NCBI GenBank assembly: GCA_029243025.1
Contig: JAQWSU010000045.1
Coordinates: 434,001 to 498,000 of the forward strand
Source: Pirellulaceae bacterium
Lineage (GTDB): Bacteria; Planctomycetota; Planctomycetia; Pirellulales; Pirellulaceae
Direction of reading: 5' to 3'
DNA length: 64,000 nucleotides
Positions within the stretch are counted from its first letter, which is position 1; each line of letters starts with the position of its first letter. The translations under genes and the position numbers were made by a program. This document shows positions 8,203 through 16,720 of this stretch, piece by piece. A model generated the notes under the pieces. It was not told the origin of the DNA. It was given only the letters and a program-made list of their open reading frames with translations, and made no database searches.

Positions 8203-9360
8203 ATGTATGGTGCCCAGAAGAGGAATCACCCGGTCCTTCATCGTTTAAGAACCTTCCCCGAAGGAGGGTCTTTCGAGGAGTTTATCAGCCGCTGGTTCCC
8301 GCGAGGGCTCTTCGCTGCTGACGCGCTTGCAGAGCGGTTGCACGCTGTATTCGGGAAAGCCGGGCCCAGCCTGTCCGGGCTTCACTTGCTCTTCAGGCGC
8401 ATGGCTGGCATCAAGGGGATCGAGGAAGCACCAAGCGGGCCTGGGCATCTTCGCTGGCGAACAGCAAAAGCCTGCTACCACGCGGCGCTGCCCGTACTTG
8501 GGCTTCTCGACGGTCCCTGCATACTCGACCTTTGCAGCAGTGTCGGGCATTTTCACCCGTTGATTCGGCTCGCCCATCCCGAAGCACGGATCATCTCTTG
8601 CGACAAATTGCTAATTACCCAGATGGTTGCAAGGCGTTTCTTTCGCCCGGACGAAAATGTTCTGTATTTAGCACTGGACGCAAACCAGAACCTGCCGTTT
8701 TTAGACGATGCAATCAGTAGCCTGTTCAGTTGCGACAGCCTCTGCTACCTAGAGAGTCTGGAGAAATGTTTGTGCGAACTCTCAAGGGTACTGCCGCCAG
8801 ATGGGCAAGCCGTGTTTCCGATGTGCATGCCCCCGGCGCATCCCAATGCTTCACAGCCCACTACGCGAGCGCGCAGCAAGGAAATGTGGGAACAGCTCTG
8901 CTCCATCCTCGACGGTGACGAAGAGGCACTGTTCGTCGATCAAAAAGAACTCACGCGGATGGCGCTGCAAGCGGTGCAGTTGAGCGACGATACCTTCAGT
9001 GAGAAAGGTGCGCTGGTTGAATCGTATACTTATATACGAAAGCCGTCACCGCAACGGCTGGGATGGTCGTGTCCGGAAAACGGCGAGGCCTCCTGGTCCA
9101 TCAACCCGATTTACAACGTTAAAAAGAGGGGCTCCACGCTGTTGCTCCGGAAACGGTTGAAACCGCGAGCGACCCCGGACTTAGAGTTCGACTCCTTTCC
9201 CGATCACCTCGAATTGCCAGCCACTCGGTTCGACGAGCGTGTCGCTTGGGCTCAGCAGGCCCAGATTCTCCAGCCGATCACGGCTCGCGTCTACACGCCG
9301 GATCGATACTGGCCCTGCTCCCCTCCTGCATCACAAATCCCCAGCGATTCCCGAACGTAA
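8203..9360 (+). pseudogene. C-terminal part of the interrupted gene: class I SAM-dependent methyltransferase
   Basis: The open frame from ATG 8203 encodes 385 residues, but the first five codons (MYGAQ) derive from the element's end; host sequence begins at the core (KRNHPVL). The methyltransferase Rossmann fold starts with CILDLCSSVGHFHPLIRL (about residues 105-123), followed by ARIISCDK and LDANQNLPFLDDAISSLFSCDSL, the motif II-III region. Ordinary class I methyltransferases have G-x-G in motif I; here it is SSVGH. With the piece at 5128-5386 it would form one protein with an N-terminal Trm112-like domain. ATG 8203 might still allow expression of the methyltransferase alone. Substrate unknown. 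Confidence 0.65.
8208..8224 (-). other. Acceptor/CCA half of the split tRNA-like 3' end plus right core
   Basis: TGGTGCCCAGAAGAGGA reads on the minus strand as TCCTCTTCTGGGCACCA: end of the T-arm, acceptor strand TCTGGGC, discriminator A and an encoded CCA. It completes the T-arm at 5387-5413. 8217-8224 is the right copy of the core repeat. Confidence 0.7.
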
Positions 9361-9927
9361 GAAGGATTGCAACTTTCTTGGCACAACGCTTGCCTGCTAT
9401 CTGCGGTCTCCCGAAGCAATCGCCCCGTGCACGCGAGAGATGGCTTGAGATTCTACTATGGATAATCCGAATAACCCCACGCATCAACCCAAGCGACGTC
9501 AGGATCAATCGATACGGAGTCAGAAGAAAGAACTAGCACGGCAAACGTAAAAGCAAGGTTTAGAACGATCAATTCCAACCCACTTGATACCTGGAACCAG
9601 GTAAAACTTCTTCTAATTTTTCCGCTACGTTATGGCAAATGCCTGATTAAATCTGCAGTGCCTGAAAACGTCTTGTTACTTTTCTTCGCAAATTACGACG
9701 TATTATTTTACTCCGTAGTCTGTTGCATTAGACGACACGATCACCGTCGATCGATAATCGCCTGATTACATCCCCACCGCTGCCTCAAGTAGAAATCAAA
9801 AGCTTCGAGTGAGTTTGATCGCGTCTAGAATCACAATGACATGATTTCGACAAGGAACAGTTCAACTTTCATTTCATCGCAGGTTCGAAAGATTCAACTC
9901 AATTTAATTACAAGATGAACAACCAAC
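9361..9927. other. Non-coding stretch before the ACP gene
   Basis: 567 bp with no supportable gene, RNA or terminator. Its AT-rich 3' part probably holds the promoter of the acyl carrier protein operon. Confidence 0.5.
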
Positions 9928-10173
9928 ATGACCGAATTGAGCGAAGAACTGAAGATTCTGTTTTCCGATGAACTGCGAATCGCAACGGAAAACATCAAAG
10001 CAGACACTTCGTTATTTAGTTCGGGAATCATTGATTCATTTCAACTAGTTTCGCTGATGATCCTGATTGAAAAGAAGTATGACATTGGAGTGAACTCCGT
10101 TGATGTCAGCTTGGACAACTTCGATAGCGCCGAAAAAATCGCCGCGTACATCTCGAGGACGAAAGCGGAGTGA
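9928..10173 (+). CDS. Acyl carrier protein (exosortase-locus type)
   Basis: 81-residue carrier domain. The phosphopantetheine attachment motif is SGIIDSFQLVSL with the serine near residue 37, and the rest fits the four-helix ACP fold. It would carry an acyl or aminoacyl group as a thioester. It overlaps the next gene by four bases (GTGA) and stands first in a cluster with a PLP decarboxylase, a sulfotransferase stub and an acyl-AMP ligase. It is the only gene of this cluster that is intact. Confidence 0.85.
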   Translation: MTELSEELKILFSDELRIATENIKADTSLFSSGIIDSFQLVSLMILIEKKYDIGVNSVDVSLDNFDSAEKIAAYISRTKAE

Positions 10174-11388
10174 TCACCGACCAACAGCAGCGTTTTCTGG
10201 CCAAGGCGGCACAGGATCGAGGGACGCCTTGTTACGCTTACTTCTTGAGCGATATTCGACAACAGTTCACCAATTTGCGTGAAGCGTTCGGGGTCGGTTT
10301 TCTGTTAGCTATGCCGTAAAAGCGAATCCCAATCAACAGATCTTGCGTTCGATCGCACCTCTAGTTTCTACGCTTGACGTATCCTCAGCCGGTGAAATTG
10401 ACCATGCTCTAGAGATTGGTTATCCGGCTACTAACTTAACATTTTCCGGTCCGGTAAAACGCCAAGCTAAACTGCAACGGCCGTCTCGGTTGGTTGCGGT
10501 GAGATTGTCTGTGAATCAGATGCTGAATTAACGCATTTGAATTTAGCAGCTCGAAAACAGTCAACATCGGTAGATGTCTACTTGCGGATCAATCCCAAAG
10601 ATGCACCCAAGTCGTTTGGACTCCAGATGTCAGGACGACCAAGCCAATTCGGAATCGACGAAGAAGATCTGCCGGATGTCCTGAGTAAATTTGATCAATT
10701 CGAATCGCTGAATCTCTGTGGATTTCATATTTATTCCGGAACAAATTCTCTGAACGAAGAAGCGATCTCTCAAAACTTCGCCATTTTCATCACGCTCTTT
10801 TCAAGGTTTTCAGAGATGGCGCAGATCGAACCGAAGAAGCTTATTTTCGGTTCTGGCTTCGGGATCCCTTATACGGAAGGTGATTGCCCGCTAGATCTCC
10901 AACAACTCAGTCAGCTCATCAACCCGCAGATTGATGCCTTCCGGTCGCAAACAAGATTCGGATCAACCCAATTCGTTTTGGAAATGGGGCGCTATTTGGT
11001 TGGACCTGCCGGTTATTTTCTGACCTCGGTAATTGGCAAAAAAAAGAGCCGTGACGTTGAGATTCGAATGTGTGATGGTGGCATGAACAACCACTTAGCC
11101 GCCTGCGGACTCATGGGCATGGTGATTCGCCGAAATTATCCAATGCAACGACTCGGCGAAGCCCCACACGACATTCAAGACTACATGCTAGTCGGCCCGC
11201 TTTGCACGACAATTGACACGATTTCATCGAGCGTCGCGCTTCCTCAATTGGAATGTGGTGATGTGATCGCGATTGCTTCATCGGGAGCGTACGGATTCAC
11301 CTGTAGCCCCCATCAATTGATTAGTCACCCCATTCCTCAGGAACATGTGATTGAAGGCAATGCGGACGACTACCAAATTTTGACCTAG
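10170..11388 (+). pseudogene. PLP-dependent decarboxylase (ODC/DAP decarboxylase fold III), frameshifted twice
   Basis: Start GTG 10170 overlaps the ACP stop. Three frames must be joined. Frame one reads to REAFG near 10292; frame two gives SYAVKANPNQQILRSIA (the PLP lysine is in AVKANP) through SGPVKRQAKLQ near 10477; frame three gives AVSVGCGEIVCESDAELTHL and runs intact to 11388 with GFHIYSGTNSL, FGSGFGIPYTEGD, ELGR-type LEMGRYLVGPAGYF, CDGGMNNH and SGAYGF. One G is missing in the run at 10290-10293 and one base near 10477. Order and neighbours match decarboxylases associated with exosortase A loci. Without repair the product is a 49-residue stub. Confidence 0.8.
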
Positions 11389-11437
11389 TGGGCGACTGCT
11401 CCCATTATTTTCTCAAGCATCCGAACGGATTGAACCA

Positions 11438-11617
11438 ATGATGACCAACGACTACGAAGGAGTATTAATCGTTGGTGTCCCCAGAAGGGGCACAACGCTG
11501 CTCCGGCGCATCTTCGATTCGCACCCCAACATTTGCTGTCCTCCTGAAACCTATCTGTTTGGGTCCTGTCGCAGTGCAGGAGATCAGAGAGCGAGACTGA
11601 TTCCCGTCGTCGAATAG
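11438..11617 (+). pseudogene. Sulfotransferase, N-terminal stub
   Basis: 59 codons from ATG 11438. The segment VLIVGVPRRGTTLLRRIFDSHPN is the PAPS-binding loop of Sulfotransfer_3-type proteins (usually PRSGTT), followed by ICCPPETYLFGS, also typical. The frame ends at TAG 11615-11617 and the remaining 200 or so residues are absent; the acyl-AMP ligase begins 24 bases later. An internal deletion is the simplest reading. Confidence 0.7.
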
Positions 11618-11640
11618 AGTTATAGCTACGAGTGGCTCAA

Positions 11641-13178
11641 ATGAGGGCAACAATGCAAAAAACGCTAGTTGAAGCTTTTCTGTCAAACGTTGAACACCGA
11701 GCAACCAATCTAGCCCTTGTTCAAGCCGATAATTCGCTTACCTATGAGGATCTATACTCACGTGCTGCAGCCTTGACGGCGTTGCTGAAAGACCAAGGGA
11801 TTTCTAGAGGCGATCGAGTGCTATTCTTCATGGACGCCTCGGCTGACTTTTTGTCACTACTGATCGCGACATGGAGTCTGGGCGCTATCACTGTTTTGCT
11901 CGGTCGCCAGTCCAAACTTGAACAACTAAGATACGCCGTCGACAAGACGCAACCGAGACTGGTTGTTTGCGATGGCCCACCGGCGGATACAGCCGGACTG
12001 GAAACGTCAACACGCATCCTGCATTTAGCGAATTATTCATTCGAACAAACAGCACAAATCGACTGCCCTCGTGAAGCTAACTACGCTTCCATCGTTTTTA
12101 CTTCTGGATCCACAGGAAAGCCGAAAGGAGTAACGCAGTGCCACAGGAATCTCATGCGTGGCGCATCAAAAGTTGTACGTTATTTAAACATTGATGAAAG
12201 CGATCGATTTAAACATTGATGAAAGCGATCGACTGCTCTGTCCGGTTCCATGGGCGTTTGATTATGGATTCTTGCAAGTCCACAAGACAATTCTTGCAGG
12301 AGCCACTCATGTCCTGCCGGAAAAACTGAACCTCTTTGCAATTTGCAAAGCGATTTCAGAATCCAAACCAACGGTCTTTCCTGGACACCCGTCGCTATTT
12401 TCGTTTTTGCTGCAAGGGCTTTCACCTTTTCAGGCAACCGATCTAAGTAGCTTTCATCTTGTAACAAAATGCGGGAGGCAAACTCTCACGTCCGATCTTA
12501 AATCGCCTGCGGAAACTGTTTACGAATGCGAAGTTTGTCTTAAATTATGGCCTGACAGAATCATACCGCAGCGCCTTTCTCAGCCCCCACCTCATCGATG
12601 AAAAACCTGATTCACTTGGTCTGCCCGTACCAGGCGTTCAACTCGACATTGTCGACGAGGAAGGAAACGATCTTCCCGCCGGTCAAATTGGGCAAATCGT
12701 TCATCGAGGCGACTTAATTTTCCACAAATACTGGGATGATCCAATCGCCACCTCAAAAGTCTTAAAACAAGACGCTGCCGATCGGAAGTGTTTGTTCACT
12801 GGAGACGATGGCCACAAAGACGAAAATGGATACATCTATTTTAAGGGGCGAATTGACCGACAAATCAAGACCATGGGGCGACGAGTCTCACCGGAAGAAA
12901 TTGAAGAGGCAATTCGACTCTCCGGCCTCGTCGAGGAAGTCGCTGTCTTCGGAGTCCCTCACGAACTCATGGGGCAAATGGTTTCGGCCGTCGTCGTACC
13001 GCAAGCTGCAGTCAAAAATATTAAGAAAAGCTTGCTCGAATACTGCGATACACACCTGACTACGTTCATGACACCACGAAATACCATCGTACGGGACATG
13101 CTGCCAAGGACACCAAATGGCAAGGTGGACTACGAAAGCATCAAGATGGCTGAGTTCTGCGAGGAAGCAGGTAACTGA
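11641..13178 (+). pseudogene. Acyl-AMP ligase / acyl-CoA synthetase, broken by a 25-bp duplication and an indel
   Basis: ANL-superfamily adenylating enzyme that would activate an acid and load the neighbouring ACP. ATG 11641 (GTG 11632 also possible). The AMP motif IVFTSGSTGKPKG ends near 12129. At 12182-12231 a 25-bp tandem duplication shifts the frame; with one copy removed, RYLNIDESDRLLCPVPWAF reads through. A second shift lies in the A-run 12466-12469, after which AGGKLSRPILNRL, LNYGLTESYRS, FTGDDGHKDENGYIYFKGRIDRQIK and PRTPNGKVDY (catalytic lysine) are all in one frame to 13178. Resembles the ligase of exosortase-A-associated clusters. Confidence 0.85.
12182..12231. repeat. 25-bp perfect tandem duplication
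   Basis: Unit starts ATTTAAACATTG and ends GCGATCG; copies 12182-12206 and 12207-12231 are identical. 25 is not a multiple of three, so it disrupts the ligase frame. Confidence 0.95.
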
Positions 13179-13624
13179 AGTCGCTAGTCGCGGAATTCTG
13201 CAACGGCCTCACGAAGCCGTCGATTAGATCGGCATCTCGCGATCATCGACGAAGGGCTTCAAGCGCTACTAGTACCGAGTATGCTTAAACGACGATCAAA
13301 CACGATTTCGATAAGCTGCACGACTCAGAATGGCACGCGAATGCCATCACTCTGTTTCCCCCTGCAATTCAACTATCTGATTGGTGGTCGTGTCGTCCCT
13401 TGTCGGATCACTCCATTCATTGCCAGCAAAACAGATCGTTGGCCCCTGATTCGGTATACTTTAGCTGCCTTCCCTCAGCTAGGTTTCCAACGATTGAGAC
13501 TTGTCGGCTTGACTCCGAACTATCGCACTAACAACCTGTAACCGCGCAAGGCACTGTAGACCACTACATCGTTCAAGCGATGAGGATGCAACCTTGGCTG
13601 GGTTTGATTAAAAATGAGCAGAAC
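13179..13624. other. Region without an intact gene; coding-like debris
   Basis: Two neighbouring frames contain protein-like text: DKLHDSEWHANAITLFPP (about 13312-13365) and WPLIRYTLAAFPQLGFQRLRL (about 13440-13500), with no proper start and a frame change between them. They may be remains of a further gene of the decaying cluster. I recognise no family. Confidence 0.3.
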
Positions 13625-14860
13625 ATGAATCCTTCTTACTTGATCGCCCCTTTACTTTGTAGCCTCGGGATCGTACAGATTGTCAAATCCGACGAGAGCC
13701 CACCGCTGATCGCTTCCATCACCAAGGAAACGCTCCTGCGAAATCGTGACGGCAAGGGGAAAACATGGTTTCATCCCAGAGTGTGCATGCTGCCAGGAGC
13801 TGATCAAACTCCGATTGCATTGATGACTTTGCAAGAAATTGGCGGCTCCGACTACTTTGGCCAAGTCCACTGGTCCACCTCGGCAGACCTTGGCAAAAGC
13901 TGGAGCACTCCCCAGCCAATTGCGGCCTTTGGTCGTGAAACAGTCCCCCAACGACGCGATGGGCTCAAGGCGGCCGTTTGCGACGTCACGCCACAATATC
14001 ATCCGGCAACGGAATCTGTGATTGGGCTCGGCCATGTCGTGTTCTACAAAGGTGACTACTTCGCCCGCAACGAACAGTTACGTCGCTATCCAATCTATGC
14101 GGTTCGAGATAAAGAGGGCCATTGGTCGGATCGCAGGATCCTCGAATGGGACGATCCGCGAAGTGCCTACATCTACTCGAACAACTGCGGACAAAGAGTT
14201 GTCCTCAACAATGGCGATGTTCAAATGTCATTTACATTTGGGCCGCAGGCGATCCACCGAATGGTCGCTGGTGTGCGAGCGAATTTTGATGGAGAACAAT
14301 TGACAGTACGCGAAGTAGGTCCTCCTTTGCACAATCCCAAAGGACGCGGACTGCTTGAGCCTAGCGTCACCCGTTTCGACAATAGATTCTGGATCACCAT
14401 GCGCGCCGAAGACAATCGCGGCTACATGAGTGTAAGCGAGGACGGACTCCATTGGTCCGACAAGCGGCCCTGGTGTTGGGAGGATGGCACGTCGCTCGAG
14501 ATGTCAACAACTCAGCAACATTGGGTGACTCACAGCGACGGACTCTTTCTCGTCTACACTCGAAAAGCCCCTGAAAACAGCAACGTCATTCGCTGGCGTT
14601 CCCCGCTGTGGATCGCGCAAGTCGACACCAAAAGCTATTGCCTCAAAAGGTCTACCGAGCAGATCGTGCTCCCGATTGTCGGTGATGGCATCAACCAGCC
14701 CGACAAGGTTGCATTGATGGGTAACTTCAACGTTACCAATGTGAATTCCCGAGAATCCTGGATTACTGTTGGCGAGATGATGCCGCGCAACGGCTACCTA
14801 GGTGATGTGCTGCTCGCTCGCATCCGATGGACAAAACCGAACAAAACGCCAATCTGGTAG
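13625..14860 (+). CDS. Secreted sialidase-like (BNR/Asp-box) protein
   Basis: 411 residues from ATG 13625; a longer frame from 13580 exists, but the hydrophobic signal peptide MNPSYLIAPLLCSLGIVQIV sits directly at this ATG. The Asp-box S-x-D-x-G-x-x-W is seen in STSADLGKSWS, and a variant in SVSEDGLHWSDK. These mark the six-bladed propeller fold of sialidases and related exo-glycosidases. Planctomycetes have many such proteins, several of unknown substrate. Catalytic arginines cannot be assigned by eye, so true sialidase activity is uncertain. It stands alone. Confidence 0.75.
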   Translation: MNPSYLIAPLLCSLGIVQIVKSDESPPLIASITKETLLRNRDGKGKTWFHPRVCMLPGADQTPIALMTLQEIGGSDYFGQVHWSTSADLGKSWSTPQPIAAFGRETVPQRRDGLKAAVCDVTPQYHPATESVIGLGHVVFYKGDYFARNEQLRRYPIYAVRDKEGHWSDRRILEWDDPRSAYIYSNNCGQRVVLNNGDVQMSFTFGPQAIHRMVAGVRANFDGEQLTVREVGPPLHNPKGRGLLEPSVTRFDNRFWITMRAEDNRGYMSVSEDGLHWSDKRPWCWEDGTSLEMSTTQQHWVTHSDGLFLVYTRKAPENSNVIRWRSPLWIAQVDTKSYCLKRSTEQIVLPIVGDGINQPDKVALMGNFNVTNVNSRESWITVGEMMPRNGYLGDVLLARIRWTKPNKTPIW

Positions 14861-15343
14861 TACCGAGAAATCTCGCCCTCGCATTAACGAATGACCATCG
14901 CGGAAACAATTCGTCGATCTGCCATCGGACCTTCCCGGAGTCTACCGCGCTTCGACCGTCATATTCGAGCTGGTCAATTAGAGGCTGAATCGGGTTTTCG
15001 ATGCCGCAGCCGTTTGCAAGCGACTGAAGCTTTACCGGATGTAAACATTTCACGAACCTGACAACGCAACTGTTAACAACATTAATCGCAAGCCCGAACC
15101 GATCCGCCTCCCAACAGTTTCAGAGCGAAACAGTAGCACACCATGACACGCTCGCACAACAATGCCATTTGACGACCTGAGAATATCTTGGGGGCCTGGA
15201 ATACGGCCAACTATAATCGAAACCTCCGAAACCAATTACAAAGAGCTTGGCTTAGATTAGTTGACAAAGATTCTTGACCAGACTCATTCAAACTTACTCA
15301 ACCCGTTTACCGCAGCGCCTCCCCAATCAAAGCACACCGACTC
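14861..15343. other. Non-coding stretch
   Basis: 483 bp between the sialidase-like gene and the SGNH hydrolase gene. No gene, RNA or convincing terminator seen. Confidence 0.45.
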
Positions 15344-16453
15344 ATGACATCATCACTTGGCGATGACGAGAAACGACCTCCCAAAAGAGGTCGCCTTCGA
15401 AGCAAGTTGCTCGTTTTGACAATCAGCTGTTGCCTCTGCCTGTTGTTTCTTGAGGTCACCTGCCAGATCTTTTTGGCTCGTAAATATTCGCGGCTCACGA
15501 CAAGACAAGCTTTGTCTCGAATCTTTCAGGCCGCCCCTGTCGATCAGAAGGCGAAACGTTTCGATGCCGAACTGGGATGGGCTAACATCCCGAACTATTC
15601 GAAAGACGGCATCACTCATAATTCTTTCGGTTTTCGTGGGCCCCGCGAATATCCGCTCACGGTTCCACCGGGTAAGACGCGGATCATTTGCATCGGTGAT
15701 TCCTTCACCTACGGGCAAGGTTGCAAAGACGACGAGGCCTATCCGGCTCGCCTTGAAAGTCTCAATCGAAATATAGAAGCAATCAATTTGGGTACAGGCG
15801 GATACGGAATCGACCAAGCTTACCTCAAATACAAGCGGGATGGCGTTGACTTTGAGACGGACCTCTTGCTCTTTACGTTCATCCAAAATGATTTTGAACG
15901 CATGGCATTACCCACCTTCTTGGTAAACAATCCCAAACCTTATCTTGTGGTGAAAAACAAATCGCTGCTGGTTGCCAACGTACCTGTCCCCGACTGGAGC
16001 GACCCCACCCGCAGCTGGCTCGAAACCTTCCCCAACAAGACAGCTCTTTTCCGAGTTTGCAGGAAAATAATTGACGAACGCTTTAAACCCAAAGACGTAT
16101 TCCCTGTAGCGAGCAAGGTTTTTGATGAGCTCCACCAGCTGTCCCTAGCTCGAAGTCAGCAACTCGTGTTGGTCTATCTACCAACCATTAGAGATGACTT
16201 CAAACAAAGGCCCAAATACACTTCCCGTGTCAGAGAGTTTGCAAAGCAAGAGAAAATCCCCTTCATTGATCTTACAACTACTTTCAAAACTCTATCCCCA
16301 GAAAGGCTGCTTGCGCAAGTCCAGAAAGACGAGCCTAGCGGCCATTACTCAGCAGAAGGCAATCAACTCGTTGCCGAGACCTTAATGAGGGAACTGAAAG
16401 TGTTGATGCCTCAGATCGCTCAAGGCACACGCAAAAAAGAGACACAGGACTAA
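15344..16453 (+). CDS. Membrane-anchored SGNH/GDSL hydrolase
   Basis: 369 residues. One N-terminal membrane segment (LLVLTISCCLCLLFLEV, about 21-40) follows a basic stretch, so the enzyme domain is probably outside the cytoplasmic membrane. Block I is IICIGDSFTYGQG (nucleophile serine near 121), block II NLGTGGYGIDQ, block III FIQNDFE, and the catalytic histidine is probably in SGHYSAEGNQ near 332. The class includes esterases and O-acetyl-transferase partners acting on surface polysaccharides. No operon partner is visible. Function beyond the fold is open. Confidence 0.85.
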   Translation: MTSSLGDDEKRPPKRGRLRSKLLVLTISCCLCLLFLEVTCQIFLARKYSRLTTRQALSRIFQAAPVDQKAKRFDAELGWANIPNYSKDGITHNSFGFRGPREYPLTVPPGKTRIICIGDSFTYGQGCKDDEAYPARLESLNRNIEAINLGTGGYGIDQAYLKYKRDGVDFETDLLLFTFIQNDFERMALPTFLVNNPKPYLVVKNKSLLVANVPVPDWSDPTRSWLETFPNKTALFRVCRKIIDERFKPKDVFPVASKVFDELHQLSLARSQQLVLVYLPTIRDDFKQRPKYTSRVREFAKQEKIPFIDLTTTFKTLSPERLLAQVQKDEPSGHYSAEGNQLVAETLMRELKVLMPQIAQGTRKKETQD

Positions 16454-16720
16454 GGGTGGCACTTTCAGAATCGAACCCCATCAGGACGATTCCTTTGCAG
16501 CGCATTTTTGGATTCACTGTTGGGAGCCAAGGCGATCCGTTTCACGCAGTGACCCAACCCCTTCCGCAAGACTGCCCTTCAATCATGCGATACTAAGAAA
16601 ATCTTCACGGCGCGTACCAACTACCCAAACAAACTATTTCTTGTGCACCATCTCTGCGCATAACAAATCACGCTTGCTTAGCCTTTTCCATCCACAATGG
16701 GCGACAGAATCATCTTGTTC

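Larger units (their letters stand above)
5379..8224. mobile_element. Stranded integrative element inserted in a protein gene
   Basis: The segment is bounded by the direct repeat GAAGAGGA (5379-5386 and 8217-8224) and is about 2.84 kb between crossovers. Joining the flanks gives one continuous reading frame. Joining the two ends of the segment gives, on the minus strand, a tRNA 3' end: T-arm with loop TTCAAGT, acceptor strand TCTGGGC, A, then CCA. Pairs of GTACAGC repeats sit about 75 bp inside each end. Contents are a sulfotransferase, a secreted protein, a broken tail-fibre-like gene and the N-terminal part of an integrase. The coding content and AT-richness differ from the neighbours and recall proteobacterial DNA. 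The integrase is truncated, so excision would need help from outside. Confidence 0.8.
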
